Notes: generated by a model not told the origin, from the sequence alone. Counted from the first letter of the stretch, positions 19,266 through 31,094 are shown. The stretch is DNA of 64,000 nucleotides from Naasia aerilata (GCF_030296595.1 NZ_AP027731.1:1612001-1676000), one strand, 5' to 3'. Numbers and translations are program-made.

Positions 19266-22200
19266 CTAGCGCAGGACGCCCGCGCGCTTCGCGGCCACGA
19301 TCTGCGAGGCCTCCCCGAACGGCGAGCTCCAGCCCATCGCCGTGCGCGGCGTGGAGCTGACGGTGTAGCCGTCCGTTGGATAGGGGTACGCGAAGGTCTC
19401 GACGCGGCCCCACAGGGAGCCGGCCTCGACCATCTCGGTGGCGGGAGTCGAGACGGTCGCGATGCGGGCGACCCCGGCGAGTGCCCCGCCGCGGCGCTCG
19501 ACCCAGATGTTGTCGGGGGCCACGTTGCCCCACGTCGTTGCGACGGCGGGCGGCTCGAGAATGCCGTCAGCGATGCGAATCGGCCGCTCGCAGGGGAACC
19601 AGAAGCTCGACTGCCACGCGACCAGGGTGGGTTCGCCGTGCTGCACGTAGTCGTTCATCCGCACGCCGTCCGCGAGCCGTGGCTCGCTGAAGCCGAACCA
19701 CTTGCCCGCCCCGGTGCTGCCATCCACGCCGACCAGGCGGAGCACGGCACCGTCGCCCAGGTCGGCCGGTCCGAGGTCCATCGTGATGCTGCGCCAACCC
19801 GGCCGCACGGCGGCGTCGGTCAGCCAGAGCTCGTGGCGGACCGTCACGCGGTCGCCGCTGCGGGTGCCGACCTGCGCGATGACCCCCGTCGCGTCCTCGT
19901 CGGTGGCCGTTCCGCCCACGAGCACCGCGACACGCTGGCGATCGGCGAGGCTCGCGGGCAGCTCGTACCAGCCCGTCTCGCGCGCCGCGGACAGGCCGTC
20001 GGCGGAGTCCGCCCAGACGTCGAGATCGCCGGCAGGTGGCGGATCGCTCGCCGGCCAGCCGCCGAGGGGCAGCGCGTCGGGGTCGATCATCTCGGGCGCG
20101 GGGGTCTGCGCGATCGGCGCGGCGACGGGAATGACGGCCGCCACCCCGGTCGCCGCCGGCAGAGCGGAGCCGGAGGGGGCGTCCCACAGCGTGATGGCGT
20201 CCTCGGTCAGACAGGCCCGACCGCTGGGGTCCTTGAGGTTGGCGGCGCCCACCGAGTAGCTCGACAGGCCGCGCACGGCCGCGTTGGCGAACGTGCCGTA
20301 GAGGAACCCGGTGCTCAGGAGGAAGAAGACGCTGACGACGCCGGTCGCGGCGAACAGGATGCCGCCGCTGCGCCAGTCGAGACCTCGCCGGCGCAGCAGC
20401 AGGGCCACGCCGACGAGGGCGAGGACGAGGACGGGGCCCCAGATCTTGAGGCTGGCGAGGCCGAGGCTGCCGACCTGCGGCGGGACCCACGCGCGGTACA
20501 GGAACTGCCCCCAGGCGTACGCCCAGCTGTTCGGCCCCTGGAGGGACACGATGATGGGCGGCAGAAAGCTGACCGGCACGAGCACCAGCAGCCAGACGGG
20601 AAGGCGCCGGCCGCCGAGGACCTCCCGGACCACGCCCGGGGCGAGGAAGAACACCGTCGCGAGCAGCACCGGCCCCAGCACCGACAGGGCGCCGAAGTGG
20701 TGCGTCCACTTGCTCGTGGTGATCCAGAGCGCGACGAGCCCGATGGCGAGCGACCAGCCGGCGAGCGTCATCCGGAAGCCCAGCGGAGTCTTCCGGATGC
20801 GGCTCGCCACCCAGAGCAGTGCGAACCAGAGCAGGGCGACGAGGGCGACGAGGACCACGGCACGCTTCGCGAACGCGCCCATCGGCTCGCCCGACAGCAG
20901 GAGGCCGTAGCGGGCAGCCTCGTCGGTCCAGGTGAGCGGCTTCTCGACCGCGGCAAAGCGGGAGCTGCCGACGAGGAAGTCGTGCAGGCTGGCGTCGGCG
21001 AAGGCCGCGAACAGCGGCACGCTGCCCACCGACAGCACGGCGACCGTGCGGGCGACCGCCGAGGCGACCGTGCCGTTGCGCCGCGCGATCCGCCAGAGCG
21101 CCGGGATCGCCAGCAGCAGAGGGGCGAACGCGACGCCGCCCGTCGGATGCGCGGCGAAGGCGAGCCCCGCTGCCATGGCCCCGAACGCCGCCGGGAGCAG
21201 CGACCGCCGCTCGACGGCGCGTGCGACGAGCACGAGGGCGATGGCCGAGCCGAGTGCGCCGAGGATCTCGGGGCGCGTGCCGATCGCGTAGGGCAGCCAC
21301 CACGCGCAGTAGACGAGGCCGAGGAACAGGTGGTCGCCCCGCCGGAACCAGGCGGTGCGCTCGCCCATCATGCGGTCGAGGAAGTGCCGCGTGAGGAACC
21401 AGGCGATCACGGCGGCGGCGAGGGCGGGCAGCCGCAGCCACACGGGGAGCGCCCCCGAGCTCCTGCCAGAAGTAGAACGCCTGCCAGAGCCACGTGAACG
21501 GCGTGAACGACTGGTTGAACATCTGGTAGTAGTTGCCGACATAGCCGCCATCGCCGTAGTTCAGCGCCATGTTGGCGTAGTAGCCGTCGTCGTCGGTCAT
21601 CGGTCCGATGAACACCCAGCCCACCAGCGCGAGGACGACGACGGCGTCGGTGACCACGAAGCGGCGCCACCACGGGCGAGCCTCGGGCGCGGCGATGGCC
21701 CTCCAGCGCTCGCGGCTGTCCCGCTCGTCGAGCCACAGCAGCACGAGCGCGGCCGCGAGCGCGAGCCACAGCAGGATCATCAGGCCGACCTTGACCGGCG
21801 TCGGCGTGGTGTTGAAGTCGTCGACGACCTGCAGCTTCGCAGTCAGTGACGGGTCCTGCACGGTCGTGACTAGGGCGTCCACCTCGGGCGGCAGCACAGA
21901 GGGCCAGGTCAGCACCTGCTCGCCGTCCCGGGTCAGCGTCATCCCGCCCACATCCGAGTGCAGAGCGAAGGAGGCGCCTGCGGGGACCGGCACGTCCTCG
22001 GAGCTGCCGCCCGACGCGACGGTCAGGACGTCGCTGTCCACCGTCATCACGAGGCCCAGGGTCCTCGCGTCGTCGCGCTCGGGGTTCATGGTGGCGAACA
22101 GGGTGCCGCCCTGGGCGTCCCGGGCCGCCGACGAATCGAAGGCGAGGTCGAGGCGATACGGCGTCTGGTTGGTGAGGAGGAGGACCGTGGACCCCGCGCC

Positions 22201-22395
22201 CTCCTTGGGCCAGGACACGATCGTGTCCGACACCGTCACGGGTGCGACCGCCAGCCCGGCGCCGGCCAGGATCGCGAGCAGGCCGGCGATCCCCGCGCGG
22301 AGCGCGAGGCGTCGCTGCGGGGGCGCTGCGGGCTCGACCGGGACGGAGCCCTCCCCGGGCCGGATGCCTTCCCTGCTGCCCACGCTCACGAGCAT
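19266..22395 (-). CDS. Emb-like arabinosyltransferase (frameshifted)
   Basis: About 1042 residues when an extra G in the run near 21451-21455 is removed (ELGALPVWLRLPAL). Layout as in mycobacterial EmbA/B/C: one N-terminal helix, an extracytoplasmic jelly-roll domain, a helix, FIGPMTDDDGYYANMALNY near residue 265 carrying the catalytic-loop DDGYY motif, many helices with TSKWTHHFGAL (Emb consensus TKWTHHFG), and a C-terminal carbohydrate-binding domain with WFPCERPIRIADG. Such enzymes use decaprenyl-phosphoryl-arabinofuranose outside the membrane. The donor-pathway enzyme UbiA is 2.5 kb away. Finding this in a probable Microbacteriaceae suggests an arabinan-containing wall glycan without mycolates. 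Confidence 0.85.
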
Positions 22396-22422
22396 CGAGG
22401 GTAATCGACGGGGACCGCGGGC

Positions 22423-22428
22423 TAGGCT
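22423..22428 (+). promoter_or_regulatory. -10 box of a leaderless promoter
   Basis: TAGGCT followed by 6 nt and ATG at 22435. The 39-bp gap to the divergent arabinosyltransferase start is too short for two full promoters without overlap. Confidence 0.5.
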
Positions 22429-22434
22429 GGCGGG

Positions 22435-23714
22435 ATGGCGAGTCCCGTGTCGTCTCGGCGGCACGTCGCCCACACGGTCGGCGCAACGCTTCTCGCCGGC
22501 GCCCTCACCTACGTGTTCCTCGGCACCGTCTCGCGGTCGCTCGGCGCCGCCCAGTACGACCTCTTCTCCGTGTACTGGTCGCTGTCGCTCATCCTGGGCT
22601 TCGGCCTCTTCCTCCCCGTCGAGCAGGAGCTGTCCCGCGCCGGGGCGGGGGCCGCGGATGCGGCGGCGGCGGGGCGAGCGGGGCTGCGCATCGCTGCGGA
22701 GGTGGCCGGGGGATCGTGCTTCTGCTCCTCCTCTCCTCGCCCATCCTGATCTCGGCGGGGCTTCCCGCGGAGCCGCTGCTCGTCGCTGCAGGGTTCGTGG
22801 TCGTCTCGGCGATCCAGTTCGCCGCGCGCGGCTACCTCCTGGGCGCCCGTAGGTTCTCCGCCTACGCCAACGTGCTCGCCCTCGACGCCGTCCTCCGGGT
22901 CGTGCTCGCCGGCGCGCTGGCGCTCGCCGGAGCCCTCGTGCTGACGGGCCGCCTCTCGGCCCTCGCCTTCGCGCTCGCGCTGATGGTCGCGATCCTCCTG
23001 GCGCACGGGCCGATGCTCCGCCGGCCCCTGGCGAGCGCCCCCGCCGGCAGGGAGGATGTGCGGCGGATGCGCCGGGCCGTGCTCGGCCTCCTCGCCGGAA
23101 CCGCGGCGGCCCAGGTGCTGCTCAACGTCGGCCCCATCCTCATCAACGCGGCGGCGGTCGAACCCGGGACCGCGGGCGCCTTCCAGTCGACCTTCTCGCT
23201 CGCGCGCATCCCGCTGTTCCTCCTCGTGCCGCTCCAGGGGGCGGTCGTCGCGCCGCTCGCCGGCCTCGTCGCGGAGGGGCGGACGGCGCGGATGACCGGC
23301 CTCATGCTGCGGCTGGCGGCCGGGATCGCCGTCGTCGGCGTGGTGGGCGCCGGCCTCGCGTGGCTGATCGGGCCCTGGGCGGTGGAGCTCGTCTTCGGTG
23401 CGGGACGATCGCTGCCCGGTGTGGATGTCGCACTGCTGGTGCTCGGCGTGTGCGTGCACGCGGGCCTCGTGCTGACGGCGGGAGCGCTCATCGCGGCGGA
23501 GCGGCACGGGCGGGCGTCCGTCGCCTGGGTCGCCGCCGTCCTGCTGTTCGCGATCGGCTGCGCCGCGCTGTGGGCGCCGCTCGGTCCCGTGGCCGCGGTC
23601 GCGGTCTCGTTCCTCGTCAGCTCCCTGCTCGGCTGGGTCCTCGCCCTGGGAGAGCTGGTCGCCGTCGGCCGGAGGGCCGCCGCCGGGGTGCCCGAGGTGC
23701 AGCGGGCAGAATAG
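22435..23714 (+). CDS. Wzx/MATE-like polysaccharide flippase (frameshifted)
   Basis: Polytopic membrane protein of 426 residues with about 12 helices after restoring a lost G in the run at 22709-22713 (VAGGIVLLLLLSSPIL). The N-terminal HVAHTVGATLLAGALTYVFLGTVSRSLGAAQYDLF and the mid-protein block VEPGTAGAFQSTFSLARIP fit the oligosaccharide flippase superfamily. Expected to flip a polyprenyl-linked glycan. It is followed 4 bases later by a GT4 gene, so they form an operon from the leaderless promoter. Confidence 0.75.
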
Positions 23715-23718
23715 GCGC

Positions 23719-24864
23719 ATGGTGGACTGCGTTCTCGCCCTCAACTACTACGCCCCGTACGTCAGCGGCCTGACCAACGTCGCGCGGGACATCGCGGAGG
23801 GCCTGGCTGCTCGCGGCCACAACGTGACGGTGGTCGCGGCACAGCACGACAAGGACCTGCCGCTCGAGGAGGTCCGGGGCGGAGTGCGCGTTCTCCGGAC
23901 GCCCGTCCGCCTCCGGATCGGCAAGGGCGTCGTGAGCCCGTCCCTCGTCGGGACGGTCCTCCGTGAGGCGCGGAACGCCGACGTGCTGAACCTGCACCTG
24001 CCGATGCTCGAGGCGGGATACATCGCACGCCGGGCCCGCAAGCTGCGTGCGGCCGTCGCGCTCACCTACCAGTGCGACGTGGCCCTGCCGCCCGGAGCTC
24101 TCAACCGCGTCCAGCAGCTCGCGATGGACCGCTCGAGCCGCACCGCCGCGCGGGCCGCCGACGCGGTGGCCGTGTCGTCGGACGACTATGCGGACGCCTC
24201 ACGGATCGCCTCGGACCTCTCCGCCCGCCGCGTCGTGATCCCGCCCGGCTGCCACGACCGCACCGGCGGCGCCCCCACGTTCCGCGAGACGCCCGGCCTG
24301 CACGTCGGGTTCCTCGGCCGGCTGGTCGAGGAGAAGGGCATCGAGTACCTCGTGGAGGGGTTCACGAAGCTTCAGGATCCGGACGCCCGCCTGCTCATCG
24401 CCGGCAGCTTCTCGGCGGTGGCCGGCGGGTCCGTGATCGACCGGGTGCGGGCCGCGATCGGCGGCGACGAGCGCATCCGCGTCCTCGGGTTCCTGCCCGA
24501 CGAGCAGCTCGCCGACTTCTACGCCTCGCTCGACGTGTTCGCCCTCACGTCGGTCAACTCGTTCGAGGCGTTCGGGATCGTGCAGGTCGAGGCGATGATG
24601 GCGGGCGTGCCCGCCCTCGCGTCGGACCTGCCCGGTGTGCGCCGCCCGGCCATGGAGACGGGCTTCGGCGTGGTCGTGCCGCGCCGCAACTCGGAGGCCA
24701 TCACGCGGGCCCTCACCGAGCTGCCCGGCATGGCGTTCGACCGCGAGGCGTCCGCGCAGGAGGCGGCTCGGCTCTACGGCCTGCCAAGCGTCCTGGACCG
24801 CTACGAGGCGCTGTTCGAGCGGCTCGCGACCGGCGGCCGCGGACGGGATCAGGCCGGGAAGTAG
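23719..24864 (+). CDS. Glycosyltransferase family 4
   Basis: Intact 381-residue GT-B enzyme. NYYAPYVSGLTNVARDIAEG near the start (glycine-rich acceptor loop), VGFLGRLVEEKGIEYLVEGF, and the donor site TSVNSFEAFGIVQVEAMMAG followed by VPALASDLPGVRRP. Typical PimB/alpha-mannosyltransferase-like layout. It directly follows the flippase gene and overlaps the end of the convergent UbiA gene by 16 bases. Sugar unknown. Confidence 0.87.
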   Translation: MVDCVLALNYYAPYVSGLTNVARDIAEGLAARGHNVTVVAAQHDKDLPLEEVRGGVRVLRTPVRLRIGKGVVSPSLVGTVLREARNADVLNLHLPMLEAGYIARRARKLRAAVALTYQCDVALPPGALNRVQQLAMDRSSRTAARAADAVAVSSDDYADASRIASDLSARRVVIPPGCHDRTGGAPTFRETPGLHVGFLGRLVEEKGIEYLVEGFTKLQDPDARLLIAGSFSAVAGGSVIDRVRAAIGGDERIRVLGFLPDEQLADFYASLDVFALTSVNSFEAFGIVQVEAMMAGVPALASDLPGVRRPAMETGFGVVVPRRNSEAITRALTELPGMAFDREASAQEAARLYGLPSVLDRYEALFERLATGGRGRDQAGK

Positions 24865-25763
24865 ATCGCGAGCGCGAGGATCACGAGCCACGCGGCCGCG
24901 AAGATCTGCAGCAGCCGGTCGCCGATGGCGATGTCCTCCGGCGCCTCGGCGTCACCGCGGTCGATGTGCTGGCAGTACCGCAGGACCGCCAGGATGAACG
25001 GCGCGACGGAGAGCGAGATCCACAGTCCCTTGGATCCGGCGAACGTCTCGAAGGCCCAGAGGCTGTAGCCGAGGATGAGGATCGTCGCGGCCGAGTGCCA
25101 GGCGAAGCCGAGGTAGCTCTGCGTGTAGCCCTTCAGGGAGCCGCGCACCTCGCCGGTGCGCTCGGCCTGGGCCAGGATCTCGGCGTAGCGCTTCCCGGCC
25201 ACCATCAGCAGGGAGCCGAACACGGCGACGAGGAGGAACCAGCGGCTGAGGGCGATCCCGGTCGCCGCGCCGCCCGCGATCATGCGGAGCAGGAAGCCGG
25301 ACGACACCACAGCGATGTCGAGGATCGGCTGGTGCTTGAGCCAGAAGCAGTACGCGAGCTGGACGACGTCGTAGACCGCCATGACGACGACGAGCTGCCA
25401 GTTCGCGAAGAAGGAGATGCCGAGGCCGGCGGCGAACAGGAGGACGGCGGCAGCGATCGCGATCGGGATGGGAACGGAGCCGGACGGGATGGGGCGGTGC
25501 CGCTTCTTGGGGTGCGCGCGATCCGATTCGACGTCGAGGACGTCGTTGACGAAGTACACGGCGGAGGCCGAGAGGCAGAAGGCGGCGAACGCCACGATCG
25601 TGGCGAGCGCCACGTCCAGCTCGAGGATGCGCGCGCCCACGAGCGGGGCGGCGAAGACGAGGAGGTTCTTCAGCCACTGCCGCGGGCGGGCGGTGTGGAG
25701 GATGCCCCCGAAGACGGAATGGCCGACAGGCGCTTCATCGGGGATGAGATCCGGCTCGCTAAT
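24849..25763 (-). CDS. ubiA: Decaprenyl-phosphate phosphoribosyltransferase (UbiA family)
   Basis: Transfers phosphoribose from PRPP to decaprenyl phosphate, the first lipid step toward decaprenyl-phosphoryl-arabinose. 304 residues, about nine helices. The Asp-rich site reads NDVLDVESDRAHPKKRHRPI (about 72-91), the same spacing as Rv3806c; a second Asp-containing loop is VYDVVQLAYCFWLK. The conserved N-terminal ARPRQWLKNLLVFAAPL lies upstream of the first GTG (25640), so the true start must be earlier. No ATG/GTG/TTG exists in frame there; an ATT at 25763 sits 5 nt after AAGGAG and is my choice, unless a base is wrong. Its product would feed the Emb-like enzyme. Confidence 0.87.
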   Translation of the reverse strand: MSEPDLIPDEAPVGHSVFGGILHTARPRQWLKNLLVFAAPLVGARILELDVALATIVAFAAFCLSASAVYFVNDVLDVESDRAHPKKRHRPIPSGSVPIPIAIAAAVLLFAAGLGISFFANWQLVVVMAVYDVVQLAYCFWLKHQPILDIAVVSSGFLLRMIAGGAATGIALSRWFLLVAVFGSLLMVAGKRYAEILAQAERTGEVRGSLKGYTQSYLGFAWHSAATILILGYSLWAFETFAGSKGLWISLSVAPFILAVLRYCQHIDRGDAEAPEDIAIGDRLLQIFAAAWLVILALAIYFPA

Positions 25764-25768
25764 CGGTG

Positions 25769-25774
25769 CTCCTT
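25769..25774 (-). promoter_or_regulatory. Ribosome-binding site that decides an unusual ATT start
   Basis: AAGGAG on the minus strand, 5 nt before ATT at 25763. A TAGGGT -10 box lies further upstream (25800-25805 on the plus-strand numbering), giving a leader of about 30 nt. Confidence 0.5.
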
Positions 25775-25829
25775 GTTCGAACCGGCCAGGTCGCCTGCCA
25801 CCCTACCCGCCCCCGCCGAACCGGCCCCT

Positions 25830-25835
25830 TAGGCT
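25830..25835 (+). promoter_or_regulatory. -10 box of a leaderless promoter
   Basis: TAGGCT followed by 6 nt and GTG at 25842. Confidence 0.5.
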
Positions 25836-25841
25836 CGGAGG

Positions 25842-26485
25842 GTGACCGCCACCCGACTGCACCTGGTCCGCCACGGCGAGGTCGCCAATCCCGGCAAGGT
25901 GCTCTACGGCCGCCTTCCCGGATTCGGGCTCTCGGACCGCGGGCGCGAGATGGCGGCCCGTGCCTCCGAGGCGCTGGCCGAGCTCGGCCGCCCCGTCTCG
26001 CGGATCCTCTCCTCGCCGCTCGAGCGGGCCGTTGAGTCGGCGGAGCCGATCGCGCAGCGATTCGGCCTCGAGATCGAGAAGCGCGAGGGCCTCATCGAGG
26101 CGATGAGCCACCTCGAGGGCGGGCAGTACTCGATGGACCTCTCGATCCTCGGCAAGCCCGCGGCCTGGCGGTACCTGGTCAACCCGCTGCGGCCCAGCTG
26201 GGGGAGCCCTTCCGCGTCGTGGCCGACCGGGTCCGCGCCGAGATGGACGAGGCCTGGACGTCGACGGCCGGCGGCGACGTCGTGATCGTCAGCCACCAGC
26301 TGCCGATCTGGATGGCGCACCGGTTCGTGGCCCGCAAGCCGCTCTTCCACGATCCTCGCGCCCGGCGCTGCGCCCTCTCCAGCATCACGAGCTTCGAGCG
26401 GGAGGGGGACACCTGGCGCGAGGTCGGCTACGCGAGCCCCGCTCAGGACCTGGTCGACGCGAAGCGGGACACCGGCGCGGTCTGA
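25842..26485 (+). CDS. Histidine phosphatase (phosphoglycerate-mutase-like; frameshifted)
   Basis: 214 residues after restoring one G in the run at 26201-26205 (RPSWGEPFRVVADRV). The catalytic motif is LHLVRHGEVANPG with the phosphohistidine in RHGE; the second catalytic His is in VVIVSHQLPIWM and the acidic residue in SSPLERAVESA. A soluble phosphomonoesterase. It is divergent from UbiA with a 78-bp gap. In mycobacteria the gene beside ubiA encodes a PAP2 phosphatase proposed for decaprenyl-phosphoryl-5-phosphoribose; this enzyme could fill that place (inference), though many such phosphatases have unrelated roles. Confidence 0.88.
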
Positions 26486-26556
26486 GCGCCGCACGGCCGG
26501 GTCCGCGACGCTCGTGCGCCCGCTCACGTATCGTGTAGCGGTCGGGAGGGGATCGG

Positions 26557-27783
26557 GTGGTCGAAGCGCGCGTCGAGCTGGCGTCGAGGTCGCAATCGCG
26601 TCTGCGGCTGCTGGATCTGCTGAGGCTCGTCGCCGCGCTCGGCGTGGTCGCCTACCACTACACCGCTCGCCAGAATCCGGCATGGGGAACGGACGAGCCG
26701 GCGCGGCTCTGGTCGCCGCTCAGCTCGGTGACGGCGTACGGCTCGCTCGGCGTCCAGCTGTTCTTCCTCATCAGCGGTTTCGTGGTGCTGATGAGCGCCA
26801 TCGGGGCCGACGTGCCGCGCTTCGTCGCCTCCCGGGTCAGCCGCCTGTTCCCCGCCTACTGGGTCGCCGTGCTGGCAACGGGCGCCCTGCTCTTCCTCGA
26901 CCGCAGCATCACCCTCGGCGGCAACTGGGAAGGCCTCGGCGTCCCGGGGGTCCTGGTGAACCTCACCATGATGCAGCAGGCCTTCGGAGTGCCGCATGTC
27001 GACGGCGTGTACTGGACGCTCTGGGTCGAGCTCAAGTTCTACGTGATCCTCGGCGTCTTCCTCCTGGTGGGCATCACGCGGCAGCGGATCCTCGCGCTCG
27101 CAGTGGTCTGGCCCGTCGCGGCCGCTCTCCTCGCGGGAGCGCAGATCCCGATCGCCGACGAGCTGCTCATGCCCTCGTATGCGCCGTTCTTCGCGACAGG
27201 GATGCTGCTGTTCCTCGTCTATCGCGAGGGGTGGTCGCTCGTCTCCGCGTTGGCGCTGCTGCTGAACTGGACCCTCCTCGTCCGGCTCGCGTTCACGGAC
27301 GGCGTCAAGTTCGTCAGCGACAACACAGCGGTGGGGTCCAGTCCGTACCTCGTCGCCGCTGTGTTCACCGCGTTCGTGGTCGGCATCGCGCTCGTCACCC
27401 AGACGCGGCTCGCGCTCGTGAACTGGAAGTGGCTGACACTCGCCGGTGCGCTCACCTACCCGGTCTACCTCCTGCACGAGGTGTGGGGCTGGTGGCTCAT
27501 CTCGAAGCTCGCGCCCGTGCTGCCGAAGACGGTCGTCCTGGCGCTCGTCGTCGGGATCATGCTGGTGGCGGCCTACCTCCTGCACCGGCTCGTCGAGCGG
27601 CCGCTCGGGCCGGCGCTCCGCCGGCGGCTCGAGGCGGGCCTCCGCTTCCCTCCCGCGCTGAGGCGGCCCGCCGGAGCGTCGCCGGCGCCCGCGCCGGCGC
27701 CGGCGCCGGCAGCGGAAGCACCCGCGGGAGCCGGAGCCGATCGCCCGTATGCCGCTCAGCCCGAGCGCGTGCCCTCCGCCTGA
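26557..27783 (+). CDS. Acyltransferase 3 family O-acyltransferase
   Basis: OafA/YrhL-type membrane acyltransferase of 408 residues with about 10 helices. RLRLLDLLRLVAALGVVAYHYT contains the conserved R-x10-H (RLVAALGVVAYH) of the family, FFLISGFVVLMS and SRLFPAYWVAV follow. It lacks a C-terminal SGNH domain and ends in a Pro/Ala-rich tail (residues about 375-408). Expected to acetylate a glycan or lipid-linked sugar using cytoplasmic acyl-CoA. GTG 26557 is supported by GGGAGGGG 5 nt upstream and a TATCGT box at 26529-26534. Confidence 0.87.
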   Translation: MVEARVELASRSQSRLRLLDLLRLVAALGVVAYHYTARQNPAWGTDEPARLWSPLSSVTAYGSLGVQLFFLISGFVVLMSAIGADVPRFVASRVSRLFPAYWVAVLATGALLFLDRSITLGGNWEGLGVPGVLVNLTMMQQAFGVPHVDGVYWTLWVELKFYVILGVFLLVGITRQRILALAVVWPVAAALLAGAQIPIADELLMPSYAPFFATGMLLFLVYREGWSLVSALALLLNWTLLVRLAFTDGVKFVSDNTAVGSSPYLVAAVFTAFVVGIALVTQTRLALVNWKWLTLAGALTYPVYLLHEVWGWWLISKLAPVLPKTVVLALVVGIMLVAAYLLHRLVERPLGPALRRRLEAGLRFPPALRRPAGASPAPAPAPAPAAEAPAGAGADRPYAAQPERVPSA

Positions 27784-27810
27784 CGGCGTCGAGGCGCCCC
27801 CTGTGCGTGA

Positions 27811-29081
<1,271 letters not shown>

Positions 29082-29082
<1 letters not shown>

Positions 29083-31094
29083 TGACGTCCACCCTGCCCG
29101 CCGCCGTCCCGGTCGGGACGGCCGTCGACCTCGACCTCGTGCAGCGGGTCATCCTGCCTGCCGAGCACGACCCGGACATCCTCCCGCTCTACGTCGACGC
29201 GGACACGTGGACGTCGTTCCCCCTCTACGAGGACGAGGGGACGCTGCAGCAGCAGCGCGGCTTCCTCCAGCCCGACACGGACCGCGCGGTCGTGCGGCTG
29301 TCCGAGCGCGGCGTCCTCGGCTCCCTGATCGAGGACCGCGGCTTCCGCGTCCCGCATCGCAGGAAGGTGTCCTTCGGCACCTACTTCAACGCCTTCCCGA
29401 CCTCGTACTGGCGCCGCTGGACGACGCTCGAGGGCATCACGCTCCGGGTGCGCACGAGCGGCGAGGGCCAGATCCTCCTCTACCGCTCGAACGCCCGCGG
29501 TGTGGTGCAGCGGGTCGACTCCGTCAGCGTCAGCGGCGACAACACGGCCGAGTTCGAGCTCGACTTCGCGTTCTTCACCGACGGCGGCTGGTACTGGTTC
29601 GACCTGGCGGCCGAGGAGCAGGACTTCGCGCTCGAGGAGGCCGGCTGGTACGCGCCGGCCGGCTCCTCGCCCACCCGCGGTCGCTCCGGCACCACGAGCG
29701 TGGCGATCACCACCCTGAACAGAGGCGAGTACTGCGCCAAGCTGCTCGCCGACATCGGCTCGCGCCCCGATGTGCTCGCGCTCGTCGATCGCGTCTTCGT
29801 CGTCGACCAGGGCAGCGAGAAGATCAAGGACGCGGCGGGCTTCGCGCTGGCGCAGGAGCGCCTCGGCGCGAAGCTCCGGGTCATCGAGCAGGCGAACATC
29901 GGCGGCTCCGGCGGCTTCGCGCGGGGCATGTTCGAGACGCTCGAGGCGGGGGAGAGCGACAACGTCCTCCTCCTCGACGACGACATCGCGATCGAGCCCG
30001 AGAGCATCCGCCGGGCGCTGAAGTTCGGCGACTACCTCACCGCGCCAGCCATCGTCGGCGGCCACATGTTCGACATGTACGACAAGAGCCACCTCCTCGC
30101 CTTCGCCGAGGGGGTCGAGCGCTGGAACTTCATGTGGGGCCCCATCACGCCTCCCGGGCACGACTTCGCGACGTCGAACCTGCGGCAGACGCGATGGCTG
30201 CACCGGCGCGTCGACGCCGACTACAACGGCTGGTGGATGTCGATGATCCCCGTCGAGGTGCTCCGCGAGACGGGGCTGTCCCTGCCGGTGTTCATCAAGT
30301 GGGACGACGCCGAGTACTCCCTCCGCGCGGCCGAGCGCGGCTTCCCCACCGTCACGCTGCCCGGCGCCGCCGTGTGGCACATCTCGTGGGTGGACAAGGA
30401 CGACTCGCAGGACTGGCAGGCGTTCTACCACGCGCGCAACCGACTGGTCGCCGCGCTGCTGCACTCCCCGTTCCCGAAGGGCGGCGGGCTCACTCGCGCG
30501 AACCTCGCACTCGACCTCAAGCACCTGCTGTCGATGCAGTACTTCGCCGCGGCGGCGCGCGCCGAGGCGTATCGGAGCGTGCTGGCCGGGCCGGAGTCGC
30601 TCTTCGCCGAGCTCGGCACCCGGCTGCCGAAGGTCCGGGAGCTGGCGAGCCGCTTCCCGGACGGCGTCCCCATCCGCGACAAGAACGCCCTTCCCGTCGT
30701 CCGGCCGGGCGGTCCTGCTCCGCAGTCGCACAAGCGCAACTACCCGACGCGGGCCGAGACGCTGCCGTGGCTGGCGAAGACCCTCCGCCGGCACTACCTG
30801 CAGCCGGCCTCGGTGAAGGACGAGACGCCGCCGCAGGTCCACCTGCCCTTCTCGGACGCGCGCTGGTGGGTGGTGCCGGCCTACGACAGCCTCCTGGTCA
30901 CCAACGCCGAAGGGTCGGGCGTCCTCTGGCACCGCCGGGACCGGGGGCTGTTCCGGTCCGGACTCTGGCGATCCATCCGCTTCCGGCAGCGGCTCCGCGC
31001 GGAGTGGCCGGAGCTCTCCCGCCGCTACCGCGAGAGCCTCGGAGACCTGACGAGCGTGGAGTCCTGGCGGCGGGTCTTCTCCGGCACGGAGTGA
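29082..31094 (+). CDS. glfT2: Polymerising galactofuranosyltransferase, GlfT2-like
   Basis: 670 residues, close to the 637 of mycobacterial GlfT2. An N-terminal beta-barrel-like domain (to about residue 205) precedes the GT-A domain beginning VAITTLNRGEYCAKLL. The metal motif is LLLDDDIAIEPES (DDD at 299-301), the second acidic pair IKWDDAEYSLR is at 408-409, and VWHISWVDKDDSQDWQAFYH holds the metal-binding His and the conserved region that follows. It should add alternating beta-1,5 and beta-1,6 galactofuranose units at the membrane. Overlaps glf upstream and the LicD gene downstream (GTGA). Confidence 0.92.

Noticed and set aside
26190-26220. Programmed ribosomal frameshifting as an explanation for broken frames
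   Set aside because: Breaks occur in many unrelated genes, including purE, at varied short G/C runs without slippery heptamers or downstream stems. Sequencing error explains all with one cause.
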